DNA from: Crocosphaera sp. UHCC 0190
Lineage (GTDB): Bacteria; Cyanobacteriota; Cyanobacteriia; Cyanobacteriales; Microcystaceae
Length of the DNA stretch: 64,000 nucleotides
NCBI RefSeq assembly: GCF_034932065.1
Contig: NZ_JAYGHP010000001.1
Coordinates: forward strand, 434,001 to 498,000
Reading direction: 5' to 3'
Shown piece by piece: positions 45,965 through 55,059 of this stretch. Position numbers and translations under genes: made by a program. Under the pieces are notes generated by a model. The model was not told the DNA's origin and did no database searches. It worked only from the letters and a program-made list of their open reading frames with translations. Every line of letters begins with the position of its first letter. Within the stretch, counting starts at the first letter, position 1.

Positions 45965-46161
45965 TCTGATTTTTAGAAAATTTTTCTTTCTTGTTTTTCA
46001 TTAATTATTGATAAATTAATGCTATGTTATGATTAATAATAGTAAGTTTTAGAATCATTAAAAATAGTAAAGCACAAAAATAATTCTTCATTCTTTATTC
46101 TCAATTATAAATTACCTTCATCAAGTCGTTTTTGAGAAAAACCTACCCACTATTGAATGCA

Positions 46162-46599
46162 ATGTTAACCACTAAACCTCGGTTTCAAACCTTTGAAGAG
46201 TATTTACAATATGACGATAATTTAGAATTAGAAGTCAGAGGAGAACCCAAAAACCGCTATCCTGATTTAACCATTATTCGAGAAGAACATATTCAACAAC
46301 TCTCAAAAAGAAATACCCTTCGTCTATTTATGTCACCTCCCTTATTAGTTATTGAAGTGGTTAGTCCTGGTGAAATTCAAAGGGAAAGAGATTATATTGC
46401 TAAAAGAATACAATACCAAGATTGTCGTATTCCTGAATACTGGATTGTTGATCCTCAAAGACAAACCATTTCAATCTTACAATTAACAGGAGATAGTTAC
46501 AAAGAAGTGGGTAATTTTAGTCAGGATGATTTAATTAAATCTCCTATGTTTCAGGAACTAAGGTTAACTGTTTCGGAGGTATTTCAACTCACCTCTTAA
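46162..46599 (+). pseudogene. Uma2 family (DUF820) protein, internally deleted
   Basis: The product of about 145 residues begins like Uma2 proteins (FQTFEEYLQYDD) and has the later part RYPDLTII, MSPPLLVIEVVSPG and DCRIPEYWIVDPQRQTI. The usual segment of about 45 residues between them, which holds RYELVNGEL and the first catalytic acidic residue, is missing. The PD-(D/E)xK site is thus incomplete. I place the start at the ATG at 46162 rather than the TTG at 46132. Confidence 0.65.
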
Positions 46600-46621
46600 C
46601 GAAGTCAGTAGGGTATTAATA

Positions 46622-46798
46622 TTAATTAGCGTTACTTTCTGAAGATAATAGATGTCGAAATACAGAAATCAATAAAGTTAAAGTGGTCAATCTTTGTTGT
46701 CCATCTACAACTTCTACTTGAGGCTTTTCAGACTTTTCAATGAGAATAATGCTACCTAAAAAATAAACAGGACTATCTTCATCTAGATTATGAAGCTG
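46622..46798 (-). pseudogene. DUF262 (GmrSD-like) gene fragment
   Basis: The minus strand encodes LHNLDEDSPVYFLGSIILIE, then VEVVDGQQRLTTLTLLISVF and RHLLSSESNAN before a stop. This is the conserved N-terminal core of DUF262/GmrS-type NTPase domains (DGQQR motif). Only about 58 residues remain, and they begin in another frame inside the end of the ParA gene. It is the remnant of a type IV restriction-like or related gene. Confidence 0.6.
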
Positions 46799-47678
46799 GC
46801 AATTTATTTAAAAATTCTTCCGTTAATTTGATAAATGCTTTTGAGCCGCTAGAATTTGGCATAGAAACCACTACAGGACTAAAATTATCGACTGCTTTTG
46901 CCACATTAACATCCATCGGAATTGAGGTATTAAAGAGGTGATGGGGGGGGAAATCTTCTTGGACTCTTCTCATAACTCGACCATAGTAACGACTTAATAA
47001 ACCGCCTCCTGATGAGATAAAAACGACCCCTAATAAATTTAAGTTAAGGGGTTGATGATTTTGATGACTTTCTTTTAATTTGGCAATACGACGTTCCAAT
47101 AACTGCATTCCTACCACCGATAAAGGTTCGGGACGGGCCGGTAATAAATAATAATTACTAGCAGATAATCCGCTTCTGGTTAAAAGATTATAACCAGGCG
47201 CACAGTCCATGATAATGAAGTGATAATGTTCAAGAACTGGCTCTAATATTTTCTGCATTAACACTCTTTCAAAGTGATTCCAAACCGTCTCAAAATCTGG
47301 ATTTTCAATCATCTCTGCTTGTTTATGGAGCATTTCTGAGACGATATATTCATCGTAAAGCTCTAAATCTCCTGGTAATAAGTCTAAGCCTTCAATTCCA
47401 CAAATATAGGGTTGAATAATATCATTAATATCCAGCTTACTATAGGGATTGGGTTGAATAAGATTATCAATTAAATAACTCAAAGTACGACGTTTTTTTC
47501 TGGTTTGAGCAAACTCATGAGGAGACATTAAACTGAGCGTTGCACTAATTTGAGCATCTAAATCTAAGACTAAAACCCGTTTTCCATGATGTTTGGCTAA
47601 ACAGGTGGCTAAGTTAACGGTTAGGGTTGTTTTACCCACACCACCTTTCATGTTTACGGTACTAATAACTAATGCCAT
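46788..47678 (-). CDS. ParA/Soj family ATPase, no ParB partner seen
   Basis: The 296-residue protein has the deviant Walker A MKGGVGKTTLTVNLA (residues 10-24), VLVLDLDAQ and FIIMDCAPGYNLLTRSGL. The family acts in DNA or cargo partitioning. No parB follows; a DUF262 fragment does. It may position another cargo or be left from a mobile element. holB lies 73 bp upstream on the same strand. Confidence 0.88.
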   Translation of the reverse strand: MALVISTVNMKGGVGKTTLTVNLATCLAKHHGKRVLVLDLDAQISATLSLMSPHEFAQTRKKRRTLSYLIDNLIQPNPYSKLDINDIIQPYICGIEGLDLLPGDLELYDEYIVSEMLHKQAEMIENPDFETVWNHFERVLMQKILEPVLEHYHFIIMDCAPGYNLLTRSGLSASNYYLLPARPEPLSVVGMQLLERRIAKLKESHQNHQPLNLNLLGVVFISSGGGLLSRYYGRVMRRVQEDFPPHHLFNTSIPMDVNVAKAVDNFSPVVVSMPNSSGSKAFIKLTEEFLNKLPAS

Positions 47679-47751
47679 TGATGCAGTCCTTTATTGTTGA
47701 TAAGTGGTGATTTTGGGACAATATATCCACATATTATTTAATTTTATCCTA

Positions 47752-48711
47752 TTATGGGGACGAAGTTAAGGTTATTAGTTCTAATAACAAACATTCCCAG
47801 ACTAAACGAGGTTGCACATAACTTAATAGTTGTTTTTTTGCACGTTCCAATTTTTGCACAATAATAGGATTTTGCCGTTTTTGCCAGTCAGAATATTGTA
47901 AGTAATTCATGACCCATAATTGTCCTGAATTATCTAACTCTTTGGTAATTATTTTTGCCAAATCAAACACTTCTAAAGGTGTGGCGGGAAATTTCTTAAA
48001 TTTTTGTCTTAACTCAAAGGGAATAGCTTGTAATTGTTCCCAAGCAGTGATCCCTTCTCCGGGACTACCTTGACTTAACCCTAAAATTTCCTCATCATTG
48101 ACAATTTGTTCATAACCAAGTCTTCCTAAAACTGTCTTTAAATTATCTTGAGAAAGACGATAAAAAGGAATTTTTTGACAACGGGAAACTAAGGTTGGCA
48201 ATAAAGCATCAGCACTGGGAGCAATTAAAATTAGAGTGGCTTTTCCTGGCTCTTCTAAGGTTTTTAATAAGCCATTAGCCGCCGCTTCTGTCATGGTTTC
48301 TGCTGCTTCAATAACCACCACACAGCGAGACGCTTCTAAGGGAGGGCGGCTTAAAAATTGCGTGATATCTCGAATTTGTTCAATCCGAATTTGCGGAGGA
48401 GCTTTTCGTTTAACCCCCGTTTCTTCTGCTTCTTTGGCTGTCAATAATTGTCCTTGATGTTGATAAGTAGGTTCTACCCAATATAAATCAGGATGATTTC
48501 CGTCAGCCACCCGTTTTCTTAATAAGATTTGCTTTTCCTCAGCCAAATGTAACGATAATAATAATTCGCTGAAACATTTAGCAGCTAAGCCCCGTCCTAC
48601 CCCTGGTGGCCCGGCAAATAAATAAGCAGGCGCAATTCGATTGTGAGCGATCGCTTGTTGTAATAATTCAACCCCTTGGGGTTGTCCTATCAGTTGTCGA
48701 AACGGGTTCAT
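47752..48711 (-). CDS. holB: DNA polymerase III subunit delta'
   Basis: The 319-residue AAA+ protein has FRQLIGQPQGVELLQQAI, the P-loop variant FAGPPGVGRGLAAK (Arg-Gly replaces Lys-Ser/Thr, as is usual for delta', which does not hydrolyse ATP), the sensor region NGLLKTLEEPG and SRCQKIPF with the SRC motif. It is part of the clamp loader. Confidence 0.92.
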   Translation of the reverse strand: MNPFRQLIGQPQGVELLQQAIAHNRIAPAYLFAGPPGVGRGLAAKCFSELLLSLHLAEEKQILLRKRVADGNHPDLYWVEPTYQHQGQLLTAKEAEETGVKRKAPPQIRIEQIRDITQFLSRPPLEASRCVVVIEAAETMTEAAANGLLKTLEEPGKATLILIAPSADALLPTLVSRCQKIPFYRLSQDNLKTVLGRLGYEQIVNDEEILGLSQGSPGEGITAWEQLQAIPFELRQKFKKFPATPLEVFDLAKIITKELDNSGQLWVMNYLQYSDWQKRQNPIIVQKLERAKKQLLSYVQPRLVWECLLLELITLTSSP

Positions 48712-48766
48712 TTTTATAAGATGACAGCAGTTAATGAGTTAAGATTGCATTAGGAATTTAACATTT

Positions 48767-49114
48767 ATGGCACGTTACACATCTTCCTTCGTAGCAAAAG
48801 CTAATTTAGAGCAGATCCCTATTTTACTCTGCGAATTAGTAGAATCTTGTGATTTTGAGGTGGTTTATCAAGCAACTGATTATCTGATGGCCCGAGAAAT
48901 TCCTGGTCAAGTTCCTTTTTCTAAGTTAGTTACCGTAGAGGCACTCGTTGAAAGCACCGCTGCTCAAAATAACGAAGTTCCCGTCATTTTTGTGATTAAA
49001 AATGACGAATTACCCTTAAACCCCAACAATCATTGTCAACAACTATTTCAAAAACTTCAGCTTGCCCTTAAGCAGAGTCAAGAATGGCGTTTAATTGCTG
49101 CCGTTGCTAGTTAA
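48767..49114 (+). CDS. Conserved cyanobacterial protein of unknown function
   Basis: The 115-residue soluble protein (MARYTSSFVAKANLEQIPIL, ending EWRLIAAVAS) has no recognised domain. Its alpha/beta pattern suggests a compact fold. It is divergent from holB and converges with the FHA gene, which it overlaps by four bases at the stop codons. Confidence 0.65.
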   Translation: MARYTSSFVAKANLEQIPILLCELVESCDFEVVYQATDYLMAREIPGQVPFSKLVTVEALVESTAAQNNEVPVIFVIKNDELPLNPNNHCQQLFQKLQLALKQSQEWRLIAAVAS

Positions 49115-49563
49115 TCATACTCCATCGTATCCTCGTCATAATCCATCATGGCAGGATCGATCAGGGTAATATCAAAGGGATCATTACTGGGTAGAGTGGG
49201 AAATTTATCCCGCTGACGGTACTGATAAATAGCGAAGACTTGGGGACCAAAAACGATCTCATCCCCGTGTTGGAGATCGCGGGCAGATTCCTTAATGCCG
49301 TTGATCAACAGCCCATTAACACTGCGCTTACCTTCGATATCCCCATCCACAATACGATAATAACTCGATCCGTCTTCTCGGACTCGTCGATAAACCGTCG
49401 CATGGTGGCGAGAGACAAATTGAGAACGCAGGCGAATGTTACACTCTTGAGATCTACCCATAGTGTAAGTAGCATCTTGCAAGAGAATTTCTTGTCTGCC
49501 TTTATCATCCTCGATAATCAGAAAATGATCTCGTTGAGGGAGTACAGATTTTCCAGCCATCAC
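49111..49563 (-). CDS. FHA domain protein
   Basis: The 150-residue protein is nearly all one forkhead-associated domain: YTMGRSQECNIRL, FVSRHHATVYRR, KRSVNGLLINGIK and LQHGDEIVFGPQ. The phosphothreonine-binding Arg, Ser-His and Asn are present. It has an acidic tail (DYDEDTMEYD). It should read Ser/Thr phosphorylation. The partner is unknown; a copper ATPase gene lies 25 bp upstream. Confidence 0.9.
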   Translation of the reverse strand: MMAGKSVLPQRDHFLIIEDDKGRQEILLQDATYTMGRSQECNIRLRSQFVSRHHATVYRRVREDGSSYYRIVDGDIEGKRSVNGLLINGIKESARDLQHGDEIVFGPQVFAIYQYRQRDKFPTLPSNDPFDITLIDPAMMDYDEDTMEYD

Positions 49564-49588
49564 CTTAACAGTTTAAAACAAATGACAA

Positions 49589-51934
49589 TCACCTTGAGGG
49601 TTGCTTGGGGAACTGACGACGGAGTAACAATGAGTTAGTCACTACAGTGACAGAACTGAATGCCATCAACCCACCGGCAAAAGCAGGACTGAGAATAAAT
49701 CCTAGGCTTGGCAGCAGGAAACCCGCAGCAATGGGAATCGCAAATGTATTATATCCTAAAGCCCATAACAGATTTTGACGAATTTTCCTAAAGGTGGCTA
49801 AACTGAGATCGAGGGCGGTGATCACATCAAAAAGGCGATCGCTCATTAAAACAATATCAGCGGTTTCCACTGCCACTTCTGTCGAACCCTGTAGGGACAT
49901 TCCTAAATTAGCTTGAGCAAGGGCAGGGGCATCATTGATCCCATCTCCTACCATAGCCACTTTTTTCGTTTTTTGTAAGGTTTCAATGATCGCCGCTTTG
50001 CCATTGGGACGAATTTGAGCAAAGACTTGAGTAATGCCTAATTGAGTGGCGATCGCTTGGGCAACTTGAGGATGATCCCCTGTTAATAAGATAACCTCTA
50101 AGCCCCGTTTTTGTAGTTCCTTAACCGTTGTTTTAGCATCATGACGTAGGGTATCTTGGAGGGCTAAAACGCCCTGTAATGCCCCGTCAATGCCCAAATA
50201 AACGACGGTTTTACCTGCTTGGGTTAAGGGTTCGGTTAGTTGGGGTTGCTCAAAGCTGATACCGCGATCGCTTAACCAGGTTTCATTGCCTAACCAAACA
50301 GTTTTCCCGTCTATTTTGGCACTTACTCCGGTTCCCGCTTCGGTTTGGAAATGTTCAGCCGTTAATAGGGGAATTTCTTGCTGTTGGGCTGCTTCTACCA
50401 TCGCTAACCCTAGGGGATGATTTGTGCCACTTTCCACCGTTGCCGCTAATTGTAACAAGGTTTGGGGGCTGATCTCCGTGAGGGGAAGACAGTCAGTGAC
50501 GGTAGGATGGCCTTGGGTGAGGGTTCCGGTTTTATCAAAAACAATGGCATCCAATTGATGGACGGTTTCTAAGACATCCCCCCCTTTAATTAATAGGCCC
50601 TTTTCGGCCCCAATACCTGTCCCCACTAAAATGGCGGTGGGTGTGGCCAAACCTAACGCACAGGGACAAGCAACTACCAAAACAGCGATCGTTAATTTTA
50701 AACTGAGTAAAAGAGGAGAAGTTGACCCCATGGCCATCGAATGATGGCTTGTCATTAAGACTTGGGGATACCATTTTGTTCCCAGGCCAAACCAAAAGAG
50801 AAAGGTGAATAAAGCAACCAACATCACCCCATAGGCAAAATATCCGGCTACAGTATCAGCAAATTGTTGTATTGGGGCCTTGCGGGTTTGGGCAGCTTCT
50901 ACAGAGGCAATAATCTGCGCTAAGGTGGTATTTTTCCCTACTTGTGTTACTTTGAGGGCAATTACCCCTGATTGGTTGAGAGTGCCTCCAATTACTGCAT
51001 CTCCTGGTTTTTTGGCCACAGGTAAAGATTCTCCCGTTACCAAAGATTCATCAATGGCCGTCTCTCCGGTAATAATTTCCCCATCTACAGGAATTTTTTC
51101 TCCTGGAAGTACCCTTATCCATTCCCCAACTCGTACTTGTTCTACGGGAATATCAATGCTAGAACTATCTTGGGAGAAGGGATCACCAATTAAACGGGCC
51201 ACGGCTGGTTGCAGGGACATTAAGGCTTCTAAGGCGGCAGAAGCTTGGTTTCTGGCTCGTTTTTCTAGGGTACGTCCCAATAAAATAAACCCTAACAGCA
51301 TCACGGGTTCATCAAAAAAACATTCCCACCCCAAACTGGGCAATAATAAAGCGATACAACTGGCAAAATAGGCACTAAGGGTTCCTAACCCTACTAAGGT
51401 ATTCATATTGGCCATACCGTGCCATAATCCTCGCCAACCGTCTATAATTATTTCTCTACCTGGGATTAATAAAGCGAGGGTAGCGAGTCCCCAGTGAAAC
51501 CAAAGATTACTGAGTAAGGGGAGGGAAGGGCCGCCAAAATGTTCTAAATGGCCTAATCCTGAAAAAAGTAATAAAATTGCGGCGGTGATTAAACTAATTT
51601 TTTGTTGTTGTGCCTCTTGTTTGTGGCGTTGAAGCTGATTAAGATGGGTTTGTTTGGCTGTAATGGTTTCTGTGTTACGAACATCACTAGGAAAGCCAAC
51701 TTTCGTTAATTTTTCGGCTAAAATTTCCGGTTGCACGGTTTCGGGGGTATATTCAATTACTGCTACTTCTGTAATTAAATTAACACAAGCTGAAACTACC
51801 CCTGATTGTTGGGTGAGTTGTCTTTCTACTGCTTTAACACAACCCGCGCATTTCATGCCTTGTACATCAAGAGTAGCGGTTTCAAGGAGAATTTGGGGGG
51901 CGGTTTCTCCAGGTTTGGGGGAAAGTTGTACCAT
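49589..51934 (-). CDS. ctaA: Copper-transporting P-type ATPase (CtaA-like)
   Basis: The 781-residue P1B-type ATPase has one N-terminal metal-binding domain (GMKCAGC, Cys29 and Cys32), eight membrane helices, TGES (300-303), CPC (423-425) in helix 6, the phosphorylation motif DKTGT (Asp467), NHPLGLAM and GDGINDAPALAQ. It moves Cu(I). The MKCAGCVKAVERQL form of the metal-binding domain resembles cyanobacterial CtaA, the plasma-membrane copper pump, more than PacS. The CtaA/PacS choice is inference. Confidence 0.85.
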   Translation of the reverse strand: MVQLSPKPGETAPQILLETATLDVQGMKCAGCVKAVERQLTQQSGVVSACVNLITEVAVIEYTPETVQPEILAEKLTKVGFPSDVRNTETITAKQTHLNQLQRHKQEAQQQKISLITAAILLLFSGLGHLEHFGGPSLPLLSNLWFHWGLATLALLIPGREIIIDGWRGLWHGMANMNTLVGLGTLSAYFASCIALLLPSLGWECFFDEPVMLLGFILLGRTLEKRARNQASAALEALMSLQPAVARLIGDPFSQDSSSIDIPVEQVRVGEWIRVLPGEKIPVDGEIITGETAIDESLVTGESLPVAKKPGDAVIGGTLNQSGVIALKVTQVGKNTTLAQIIASVEAAQTRKAPIQQFADTVAGYFAYGVMLVALFTFLFWFGLGTKWYPQVLMTSHHSMAMGSTSPLLLSLKLTIAVLVVACPCALGLATPTAILVGTGIGAEKGLLIKGGDVLETVHQLDAIVFDKTGTLTQGHPTVTDCLPLTEISPQTLLQLAATVESGTNHPLGLAMVEAAQQQEIPLLTAEHFQTEAGTGVSAKIDGKTVWLGNETWLSDRGISFEQPQLTEPLTQAGKTVVYLGIDGALQGVLALQDTLRHDAKTTVKELQKRGLEVILLTGDHPQVAQAIATQLGITQVFAQIRPNGKAAIIETLQKTKKVAMVGDGINDAPALAQANLGMSLQGSTEVAVETADIVLMSDRLFDVITALDLSLATFRKIRQNLLWALGYNTFAIPIAAGFLLPSLGFILSPAFAGGLMAFSSVTVVTNSLLLRRQFPKQPSR

Positions 51935-52154
51935 GTTGCTATTGTTGGGTATGACTGATCCAATTTTAGAGGCGATCGCTTTTACCTTAACGAATTGAAT
52001 AGGTTTACTTCAATTTTATTTTAGTCACTGCTTGAGAAAAGGCCATAGTTCGACTCATATTATAGGAATGATAAGTCAGGAAATACTAAATTTTAGATTT
52101 TCTTATTGATTTTTTCAGACTTGCTAGATTCTCATACTTTTTATAAATTGATAC

Positions 52155-53342
52155 TAAGCTGTTAAGCATTCAAATAACGTATAATAGAAACAGGAAAAAA
52201 TAAAAGACTGAGATATGCCAGCTAAAAATTATCTGAAACCAGAACAAAAAGAAAAGCTACAGAAAGCTTTAAAAGAGGAAGAAAATTATGAAATTAGAGA
52301 AAGAATTTTAATACTGTTGTTATTAAATGACGGAAAAACGCAGGAAGCAATCGCTGAATTCTTAGGCTGTGGACAAAAGAAAGTCTCTTATTGGTGCGTT
52401 CATGGGGATGAGGATAATCTTGAAAGCTTGAAAGACGGAAGAATGGAAGGAAATCATAAAAAAGCAACTCCAGAATATATATAATTATTATTAGAAACAG
52501 TTGATAAAGAGCCAGAAGAATTAGGGTATGAATTTGGAAGATGGACAGCCAATAGATTAGCCATTTACTTAGAAGAGAAGACAGGAATCAAGTTGAGTAG
52601 TTCACAAGTTAGGAGGATATTAGAAAGAAAAAAGTACGTTTATATCTGGGCAAAATACAGCCTAGAAAAAAAATGGGATAAGAAAAAAAGAAAAGCATTC
52701 AAAAAGAAATTAAAAGAGTATATAAGAATTATGAAAAAGACTCCAGAAAATCTACAATTATGGTTTTGGGATGAAAGTGGGTTTAGTTTAAGAGTCACAA
52801 GAAGAAAAAATTGGAGTAAAAAAGGGACAAGAAAAAAAGTAAGAGGAGATAGAAGAAGAGGTCGGATTAATGTGATGGGAGGGTTAAGATATTCAGATAA
52901 AAAAAGATGGGTAGAATTCATTGAGAAAGGAGATTCTGAGAATTTTTATCAAGTCATGAAAGGGTTTTATAAAGAATTGGTAAATGAATGGGTTGAGAAA
53001 GGAAATAAAGCTGAAGATTTTAAGGATAAAGGAGAGAAAGTAGTAATAATTTTGGACAATGCGAGCTTCCATAAAAAAGAAGAAATATTAAAGAAAATAG
53101 AAGCAGAAATGCCGAATATACACTTAGAGTTTCTTCCTGAATATAGTCCAGATTACAATTTAATTGAATTAGTTTGGCATTCATCAAAAGAGTATATTGC
53201 TAACCGTCTTTTCAAATCAATTGAAGAGTTAGAGTTTCTATTACATCGACTTTTAAATGAAGGAGAACTCGTTATTAAATGGAATCGTAAACTTAAAAAT
53301 AAAGGGAATTCTGTTAACGTCGTTTAAATGCTTAACAGCTTA
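52155..53342 (+). mobile_element. IS630 family insertion sequence, 1184 bp, with TA target duplication
   Basis: Inverted ends AGCTGTTAAGCATT (52157-52170) and AATGCTTAACAGCT (53327-53340) extend to about 25 bp with three mismatches. A TA lies directly outside each end (52155-52156 and 53341-53342), the typical IS630/Tc1 target. The transposase ORF inside has one in-frame stop. The element sits between the copper ATPase gene and the SpoIID-like gene and breaks no visible gene. Confidence 0.9.
52215..53327 (+). pseudogene. IS630 family transposase with one nonsense codon
   Basis: The frame runs from ATG 52215 through an N-terminal helix-turn-helix (KTQEAIAEFLGCGQKKVSYW) to TAA at 52482-52484. 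It continues in the same frame (LLLETVDKEPEELGYEFGRW) to 53327, so only one stop separates the halves. The DDE domain is intact: WFWDESGF, VVIILDNASFH and PDYNLIELVW. Codon use is extremely AAA/GAA-rich compared with neighbouring genes. A recent nonsense change has probably silenced it. Confidence 0.85.
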
Positions 53343-53401
53343 CCATGTAAAACTATTAGAAATTATACGCTTAAACCCTTAAGGGTTAAGCTATAAAGAC
53401 A

Positions 53402-53444
53402 AAACCCGCCTACGCGGGTTTAATTTAGCCTCCGAAGGGAGGCT
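53402..53444. repeat. Double hairpin next to the IS
   Basis: AAACCCGC-CTAC-GCGGGTTT (53402-53421) is followed five bases later by AGCCTCC-GAAG-GGAGGCT (53427-53444). A third palindrome, AACCCTTAAGGGTT, lies at about 53375-53388. The paired hairpins look like a REP-type or double terminator element. Confidence 0.6.
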
Positions 53445-53528
53445 TCGTTTATATAGCATCAGAGTTTAGTCTGTCTGTCGATGTTAATTTAACATAACAA
53501 GTTCGGTAGAACCATAAAATTAGGCAAT

Positions 53529-53552
53529 AGAGACGTTTCATAAAACGCCTCT
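53529..53552. repeat. Imperfect palindrome AGAGACGTTT/AAACGCCTCT
   Basis: The arms pair with one mismatch around a short loop. A related imperfect palindrome (TAGAGACTTTG ... GCCTCTA) lies at 57286-57311. Both resemble the dispersed GTAGAGACG-type palindromes of cyanobacteria. Confidence 0.5.
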
Positions 53553-53588
53553 ACCTGGCATCTGTAGCAAACATTTAGGGATTGAATA

Positions 53589-54737
53589 TTACTTAATCGT
53601 TGTTAATTGAGCATTTTGATAATAATGACTCACAATTTGATCGTAAGGAATACCTTGTTCTGCAAGATAATGGGTTCCCCATTGACTTAACCCAATACCA
53701 TGACCATAACCTCTCCCGTCAATTTCAAAGGTTCCACTACTGGCAGAAACGGTAAATAAGGTACTTTTTAACCCTAATGCTTTGCGTAACTGATCGTCCG
53801 TTACCCGACGGGAACCCCGACTGCCCACCACTTTTAAAGTAATAATTCGTCCATTAGGGGTTGTTCTTTCGGGAATTAGCGATCGCACTGCTCCCACCCC
53901 TCCCAATAAATTACCCATATCATTGGCACTAAAGGTCTTACTCCATTGAAACACGGGAGCTAATTGATCGTAATCTACTACCCCTCTCAAATAAGGTAAC
54001 GGAGAACTCCAAACATCCTCAACATTCTCTGTATGTCCCCCAGAAGAAGAATGAAAGGCAGCGAGAATGATTTTGCCTTTGTAGGTTAAAACTTGTCCTG
54101 TGGTTGCTTTTACCGCGTCTTGGGTACTGACAAACTCTGTTTCTAAACCTTTATATACTTGGGTTTTGGTGGTTGTATCCAGGTCATAAAAACGGTTACT
54201 AGCCTTAGAACTTTGGTACAGGGCATAGGTACGGGCCACCACTGCTTGAGATTTTAACGCTTCTTGGGGCCAGGTAGGATAAGCTTCTGACCCCACCACA
54301 CTATACAAGTATTCTTCTAAATCAACTAAATTTAGGGCGGTGACACCACTCCCTTGACGGATAATTCTCACTTTGCCCCGATACCAGCGATCGCCGATCC
54401 ATACTACCCCATCTGCTGTCGGTTCAATCACTAAATAACTGGAATTCCATTGCTCAAGATTTACCCCACTGCCACGGGGTTTCACCGTAAATCCATCTAA
54501 TGGGGCCAATTCTCCTAATTTTCGTCCTGCGGCATCTTTTACCAAGGCAGGGGTTGAACTGCCAATTTGCACCCCATTAACCCCTTTTTTAATGGCTATG
54601 CGTAGCTCTGTTGCTGCTTGGCCGGGAAGACTCAGGAGTATCCAGACTAAGCCAATAAGTCCGCTATATCGTCCAAGGGTGAGCCATAACCATCGGGAAA
54701 CTCTTGGCGCGGAGTTTCTATGCTGTTGCGCTTTCAT
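53589..54737 (-). CDS. SpoIID/LytB domain protein
   Basis: I start at the ATG at 54737 (MKAQQHRNS), which has GAGGAAAAG upstream; the frame opens nine codons earlier at 54764. A membrane segment or signal (SGLIGLVWILLSLPGQAA) is followed by the SpoIID core: VVGSEAYPTWPQEALKSQAV, VARTYALYQ, FHSSSGGHTENVEDVW and DGRGYGHGIGLSQWG. The Bacillus relative is a peptidoglycan lytic transglycosylase. The protein probably acts in the periplasm on the cell wall. Confidence 0.88.
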   Translation of the reverse strand: MKAQQHRNSAPRVSRWLWLTLGRYSGLIGLVWILLSLPGQAATELRIAIKKGVNGVQIGSSTPALVKDAAGRKLGELAPLDGFTVKPRGSGVNLEQWNSSYLVIEPTADGVVWIGDRWYRGKVRIIRQGSGVTALNLVDLEEYLYSVVGSEAYPTWPQEALKSQAVVARTYALYQSSKASNRFYDLDTTTKTQVYKGLETEFVSTQDAVKATTGQVLTYKGKIILAAFHSSSGGHTENVEDVWSSPLPYLRGVVDYDQLAPVFQWSKTFSANDMGNLLGGVGAVRSLIPERTTPNGRIITLKVVGSRGSRRVTDDQLRKALGLKSTLFTVSASSGTFEIDGRGYGHGIGLSQWGTHYLAEQGIPYDQIVSHYYQNAQLTTIK

Positions 54738-54842
54738 GGGATTCTTTTCCTCACACACATCCATAAATACGAAAATCTTATCGCATAATTTGAAGGTTGC
54801 GAGATCCTAGGAGCAAACAGCAGTTCGCTGCGACAAGTTTAT

Positions 54843-54861
54843 TAATAATAATTCTCATTAG
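54843..54861 (+). promoter_or_regulatory. Fur-box-like operator
   Basis: TAATAATTCTCATTAG-type sequence (TAATAAT, one base, CTCATTA) matches the 7-1-7 inverted pattern of Fur sites at about five of seven pairs. It ends three bases before the TTGACA of the promoter at 54864, so Fur-Fe(II) could repress it. Confidence 0.5.
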
Positions 54862-54863
54862 TA

Positions 54864-54892
54864 TTGACAATTATTCCTGATAAGTCTATAGT
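54864..54892 (+). promoter_or_regulatory. Near-consensus sigma70 promoter of the small RNA
   Basis: TTGACA (54864-54869), 17 bases, TATAGT (54887-54892). The predicted transcription start is about 54899. Confidence 0.75.
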
Positions 54893-54898
54893 TAAGTC

Positions 54899-54972
54899 AT
54901 AAGTGTTCTCCTCTCAAGGATGGATCGCAGGTGGAGCCGCTCAGCAGACAAAGAACGGTTCCCCTATTTTTT
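54899..54972 (+). ncRNA. isaR1: Small RNA, probably the iron-stress RNA IsaR1
   Basis: Between a strong promoter with a Fur-like box and a terminator (GGAGCCG ... CGGTTCC then TTTTTT at 54967-54972) lies about 74 nt without an ORF. The 5' part has an unpaired pyrimidine stretch GTTCTCCTCTC, complementary to Shine-Dalgarno sequences. IsaR1 of cyanobacteria is a Fur-repressed RNA of about 70 nt that blocks translation of iron-rich photosynthesis proteins. Length, control and seed agree. The name rests on this logic, not on an alignment. ccdA begins about 90 bp downstream. Confidence 0.6.
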
Positions 54973-55059
54973 GCCTTTATCTTTAAGGCTTGTTGATGTA
55001 AGATTTTGACGAAAAAATTGGGCTAGAATCAAAAGTAGCCATTAAAATCTTTCTCAATT

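Noticed and set aside
52593..53327. Separate second transposase gene
   Set aside because: It is in the same frame as the first ORF and separated only by one stop codon; both are one broken gene.
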